From NCBI RefSeq assembly GCF_008386315.1, contig NZ_CP043808.1, forward strand, positions 2,356,001 to 2,420,000: a DNA stretch of 64,000 nt, read 5' to 3'. This DNA is from Serinicoccus marinus DSM 15273 (lineage in GTDB: Bacteria; Actinomycetota; Actinomycetes; Actinomycetales; Dermatophilaceae). A model generated the notes under the pieces. It saw nothing but the letters and a program-made list of their open reading frames with translations. It did no database searches and was not told the DNA's origin. Within the stretch, counting starts at the first letter, position 1, and the number at the start of each line of letters is the position of its first letter. The position numbers and the translations under genes are program-made. Of this stretch, positions 58,991 to 64,000 are shown in pieces.

Positions 58991-59713
58991 ATGAGACCAG
59001 CGAGCGCACGGGTGCTCGTCGTCCAGCACGAGGACAAGGCGCCGCCCGGCCTGCTCCTGCCCTGGCTGGAGCGTGCGGGGTTGACCTGCGAGGTGCTCCC
59101 CGCGCACGAGGGGTATGCCCTCCCCGCGACCCTGACCGAGCACGTCGCGCTCGTCGTCCTCGGCGGCTCCATGTCCGCGACCGACGACCGCGAGCACCGC
59201 TGGCTGCTGCCGACCCGGGCCCTGATCACCTCTGTCGTCGCCGGCGGTATGCCCTTCCTCGGCATCTGCCTGGGGCACCAGCTCGCGACGGTGGCGCTCG
59301 GCGGGGAGGTGGCGGCCCACCCGCAGGGGCGCACGCGGGGCCTGCTGCCCTGGTCGCCCACCCCGGCCGGGCGGACCGACCCGCTCACCCACGTGCTCGA
59401 CGAGCGGGACGAGCTGCTGCACTGGAACGGCGACATCGCGACGGTGCTCCCCAGGTCAGCCGAGGTCCTCGCCCGGGCTCCCGACGGCACGGTCCAGGCG
59501 GTGCGCCTCGGTGCCCGCGCCTGGGGGGTGCAGTTCCATCCCGAGGTCGACGCCGACATCGTCCTCGGGTGGACCGAGGGACAGCAGCCCGAAGCGGAGG
59601 TCGCCGCCCTGCACGAGCTGCGCTCCCGGCAGGACGAGCTCCACCCGGCGTGGGAGCGGCTGCTGCGTCGCTTCGGCGAGCTCGCGAGCGCCCCCGCGGC
59701 GCTGCCGGCCTGA
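58991..59713 (+). CDS. type 1 glutamine amidotransferase
   Basis: 240 residues. The nucleophile elbow GICLGHQLATVALGG holds the catalytic Cys near residue 94, and WGVQFHPEVDAD supplies the His, with Glu two residues on. This is a stand-alone GATase similar to GuaA N-domain homologues, used in many side reactions. No synthetase partner is adjacent, so the acceptor is unknown. TAGCCT (58978-58983) seven bases before the ATG implies a leaderless transcript, so it is probably not part of the transporter operon despite the 30-bp gap. Confidence 0.9.
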   Translation: MRPASARVLVVQHEDKAPPGLLLPWLERAGLTCEVLPAHEGYALPATLTEHVALVVLGGSMSATDDREHRWLLPTRALITSVVAGGMPFLGICLGHQLATVALGGEVAAHPQGRTRGLLPWSPTPAGRTDPLTHVLDERDELLHWNGDIATVLPRSAEVLARAPDGTVQAVRLGARAWGVQFHPEVDADIVLGWTEGQQPEAEVAALHELRSRQDELHPAWERLLRRFGELASAPAALPA

Positions 59714-59804
59714 CGTCGGCGTACCGGGCGGTGAGGACCACCCCGTGCCCGGCGTGGGAAGATGACGTCACGAGACGAGGGGCCCGCGCCGTCAGGAGAC
59801 CGCC

Positions 59805-61391
59805 ATGAGCGACGCAGCGATCTTCATCGCCGCCACCTTCGTCGCCGGGCTGCTCGCGACGACCATGCGGCTGCCGGCGCTCCTCGGCTTCCTGCTCGCC
59901 GGCTTCGCCCTCAACTGGCTGGGTGTCGACGAGCTGCCCTACCTCGACTTCATCGCCGACCTCGGCGTCACGCTCCTGCTCTTCGGCATCGGGCTCAAGC
60001 TCAACGTCCGCAGCCTGCTGTCCCGGGAGGTGTGGGTCACCACGGTCGGCCATATGGCGCTGTCGGTCGCCGTGGGGACGACCTTCCTGTGGTTGGTCGG
60101 CCTTCTCGGCTACCCCCTCCTGCGCGGCCTCGACCTCCAGACCCTGGCGCTGGTGGGCTTCGCGCTCTCCTTCTCCTCGACCGTCTTCGTGGTCAAGGTG
60201 CTGGAGGAGCACGCCGAGCTGCAGTCGTTCTACGGCCGGGTCGCGATCGGCATCCTGGTCATGCAGGACCTGGCCGCGGTGATCTTCATGACCATCTCGG
60301 GTGGCCGGATCCCCAGCATCTGGGCGATCCCGGTCGTCCTCGCCCTGGTGCCGGTGACCTGGCTCGGTCGCTGGTTGTGGGACCGCATCCCGCACGGCGA
60401 GATGCAGGCGCTCTTCGGGCTGGCGATGGCGCTGGGCCCCGGTTACGCCGCGTTCGATGCGGTCGGCCTCAAGGGCGACCTCGGCGCGCTCGTCGTGGGC
60501 ATGCTGCTCGCCGGGCACAAGGCGGCCAGCGACCTGTCGCACTCGCTCTTCCTGCTCAAGGACCTGCTCCTCATCGGCTTCTTCGTCTCGATCGGCTTCA
60601 TCGGGGTGCCCACGACCTCCTCGGCGGTCCTGGGGATGCTGCTGCTGCTCCTGCTGCCGGCCCAGATCGGGCTCTACGTCTTCCTCCTCGACCGGCAGAA
60701 GCTGCGACGCCGCACCTCGGTGAAGGCCGGTCTCCTGCTCGGCAACTACTCCGAGTTCGGGCTGATCGTCACCTCGGTGGCGGTGTCCGGCGCGATGCTG
60801 GACGAGGAGTGGCTGGTCGTGATGTCGGTCGCGGTCGCGACCAGCTTCGTCGCGGCCACCCTCATCAACGAGAAGTCGGACACGATCCTGCGCTGGGCCC
60901 GTTCGGTCATGCCCATGCACCCCTCGAACGACGTGCACCCGCACGAGCTGCCGATCTCCTTCGGCGACGCGCGGGCGGTCATCATGGGCATGGGACGCAT
61001 CGGTCGCAGCGCCTACACCGAGCTGTCCGAGGTCTACGGCCTGGACGTCCTCGGGGTCGAGAACCTCCCCAGCCGGGTGGGGAAGCTGCGCGAGCAGGGT
61101 ATGCGCATCGTCGAGGCGGACGCCGCCGACGGCGACTTCTGGGGCCGGTTGGAGTCGACCCGGCAGGTCGAGATCGTCGTCCTCGCCATGCCCTTCCACG
61201 GCGCCAACAAGGTCGCGCTGCAGCAGCTCACCGAGAGCGACTACGACGGGGTCATCGCTGCCGTGGCGCAGTACGACGACGAGGTGGGTGACCTGGAGGC
61301 CCGGGGCGCCGACGTGGTCGTCAACCTCTACGAGGGTGCGGGCGCCACGATCGCCGAGCGGGCCGCGGAGGCGACGACCGGCGGGCTGTGA
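59805..61391 (+). CDS. cation:proton antiporter (CPA2) with TrkA-N domain
   Basis: 528 residues. About twelve hydrophobic segments form the Na+/H+ exchanger domain (TTMRLPALLGFLLAGFAL; LGVTLLLFGIGLKLN; FALSFSSTVFVVKVLEE). A C-terminal Rossmann RCK/TrkA-N domain (VIMGMGRIGRSAYTELSE) follows for nucleotide regulation. This is the KefB/KefC- or YbaL-type layout. It exports K+ or Na+ in exchange for protons. An AGGAG ribosome site precedes the ATG. It ends 10 bp from the convergent universal stress protein gene. Confidence 0.93.
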   Translation: MSDAAIFIAATFVAGLLATTMRLPALLGFLLAGFALNWLGVDELPYLDFIADLGVTLLLFGIGLKLNVRSLLSREVWVTTVGHMALSVAVGTTFLWLVGLLGYPLLRGLDLQTLALVGFALSFSSTVFVVKVLEEHAELQSFYGRVAIGILVMQDLAAVIFMTISGGRIPSIWAIPVVLALVPVTWLGRWLWDRIPHGEMQALFGLAMALGPGYAAFDAVGLKGDLGALVVGMLLAGHKAASDLSHSLFLLKDLLLIGFFVSIGFIGVPTTSSAVLGMLLLLLLPAQIGLYVFLLDRQKLRRRTSVKAGLLLGNYSEFGLIVTSVAVSGAMLDEEWLVVMSVAVATSFVAATLINEKSDTILRWARSVMPMHPSNDVHPHELPISFGDARAVIMGMGRIGRSAYTELSEVYGLDVLGVENLPSRVGKLREQGMRIVEADAADGDFWGRLESTRQVEIVVLAMPFHGANKVALQQLTESDYDGVIAAVAQYDDEVGDLEARGADVVVNLYEGAGATIAERAAEATTGGL

Positions 61392-61401
61392 GCCCGGAGC
61401 G

Positions 61402-62310
61402 TCACGGCGCGCGGGACACGATGACCGGGCAGGGGGCGCTGCGCATGAGCCGCTGGCTGACCGACCCCAGCAGGCGTCCACGGATGCTGCCGCGGCCACG
61501 GCTGCCGAGGACCAGGGCGTCCCACCCCTGCGCGGCCCCCAGCAGCGTCGGCACGACCGGGCCGCGACGGACCTCCCACTCGACCGGCACGTCGGGGTAG
61601 GCCTCGACCGCCGGTTGCAGCACCCGCACGACGGTCTCCGCGTGGCGCCGCTCCACGGCCTGCCACTCCGGGCTGCCCGGCTCGGTGACGACATACCCGT
61701 CGACCACCTCGAGGAACCAGGTGGTGAGGGCGGTGACCGACGATCCCGTGAGCTCGGCCAGCGCGAGCGCGGCGCGGGCCGCCCGGGCGCTGTCGTCGCT
61801 CCCGTCCACCCCCAGCCCGACGACCCCGTGGTCGAGCCGGTCGACGTCGACGCCGGCGTTGACGACGGCCACCGGGCGACGGGCGTGGGCCGCCACGCCG
61901 AGCGAGGTGCTGCCGAGGAGGAACTCCTCGACCGCGCTGCGGGCCCCGGTGCCGACGACGAGGAGCGCGGCGTCGTCCTGGTGCGCGAGCAGGGCCGCGG
62001 CCGGTGAGCCGCGGGAGACGTCCGTGCGGGCGACGATGCCGAGCCGCTCGGCGAGCCCGGCGACGTGCTGCTCCAGCTCGGCGACCAACTCCTCCTCGGC
62101 CTCCAGCACCGAGGTCACCGCCACCGCCTCCCCACCGGCCATCCGGGCCGCGAGCGCCTCCGGCTCGCTCGCGTGGACCACGACCAGCCCCGCCCCGGTG
62201 CGCCGCGCGGTGCGCGCGGCCCACTCCAGCGCGGCGTCGTCCATCCCGGTCCCGGCCACACCCACGACGACCGGGTGCTCGAGTCGTGCTGCCACCGCGC
62301 TCACCTCCAC
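61402..62310 (-). CDS. tandem universal stress protein
   Basis: 302 residues with two UspA domains in tandem. The ATP-binding signature G-2x-G-9x-G(S/T) occurs in LLVVGTGARSAVEEFLLGS (first domain) and ALVLGSRGRGSIRGRLLGS (second domain). Actinobacterial tandem Usps bind ATP and are linked to dormancy or stress survival. The start is GTG 62310; GTG 62304 is also possible. A TAGACT -10-like box lies about 25 bases upstream. Next to the antiporter, it may share a physiological response, but this is inference. Confidence 0.93.
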   Translation of the reverse strand: MEVSAVAARLEHPVVVGVAGTGMDDAALEWAARTARRTGAGLVVVHASEPEALAARMAGGEAVAVTSVLEAEEELVAELEQHVAGLAERLGIVARTDVSRGSPAAALLAHQDDAALLVVGTGARSAVEEFLLGSTSLGVAAHARRPVAVVNAGVDVDRLDHGVVGLGVDGSDDSARAARAALALAELTGSSVTALTTWFLEVVDGYVVTEPGSPEWQAVERRHAETVVRVLQPAVEAYPDVPVEWEVRRGPVVPTLLGAAQGWDALVLGSRGRGSIRGRLLGSVSQRLMRSAPCPVIVSRAP

Positions 62311-62400
62311 GGGTCCTGCGACGAGTGGCTCCAGTCTACCGCCGCCGCGCCCGTAGACTCAGGCCCTGAACGTCCCGACCGCACCTGACCAGGGAGAGGC

Positions 62401-64000
<1,600 letters not shown>

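Overview
This window is chromosomal DNA from a high-G+C actinobacterium. WhiB7, mycothiol (MshB), AdnAB, DUF3117, DUF3107 and UPF0182 proteins are all present. Gene content, and the use of TANNNT boxes a few bases before start codons, fit the Micrococcales; an Intrasporangiaceae-type genus (Ornithinimicrobium/Serinicoccus-like) is my best guess from general resemblance, not from a search. I see no rRNA, CRISPR array, prophage, transposase or integron. The order of genes closely follows two conserved actinobacterial blocks which, from memory, correspond to Mycobacterium tuberculosis Rv3193c-Rv3228 and Rv1165-Rv1233.

Layout. 1-2041: end of aroA, then rsgA and hisN. 2032-4854: a two-gene M16 peptidase operon, then tRNA-fMet with its promoter and terminator. 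4910-13048: UPF0182 membrane protein, PPA1309-family protein, YlbL-type PDZ/Lon-like protease, moaE, a DUF2342 metalloprotease-like protein, a ThiF/cyclodehydratase-like protein and whiB7. WhiB7 has a 0.45 kb regulatory leader with promoter, upstream ORF and terminator hairpin. 13567-24708: DNA repair cluster (uvrD2, nudC, adnB, adnA) with an odd phosphotransferase-like gene on the other strand. 24793-28788: TetR regulator, DUF3107, a GlsB-type membrane protein, RhlE-like helicase and a PHP phosphoesterase. 28899-36408: lipoprotein, ThrE exporter, M24 aminopeptidase, stress protein, a soluble MgtE-like protein with DUF1003, and Mrp. 36405-39509: tatB, htrA and sigE (no anti-sigma gene between the last two), a methyltransferase and DUF3117. 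39668-52615: PaaX-like regulator, enoyl-CoA hydratase, PIG-V-like mannosyltransferase, tag, a DivIVA-like protein, LOG protein, citrate synthase, ferredoxin, VanW, flavin reductase, mshB, typA and a MutT-like protein. 52770-58960: a dipeptide/oligopeptide ABC importer (dppABCDF). 58991-64000: a glutamine amidotransferase, a cation/proton antiporter, a universal stress protein and the start of a monomeric isocitrate dehydrogenase.

Two window-wide signals stand out. First, the octamer GGTATGCC (or its complement GGCATACC) recurs about 19 times, in every reading frame and on both strands, and recruits otherwise rare codons (TAT, CAT, ATA). That pattern suggests a DNA-level signal. Second, eleven genes carry one or two single-base indels, mostly in G/C runs. 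The restored proteins are otherwise normal, so most are probably sequencing or assembly errors and not pseudogenes. About sixteen genes have a TANNNT box ending 6-8 bases before the start codon, implying leaderless mRNAs; I used this to choose several start codons.
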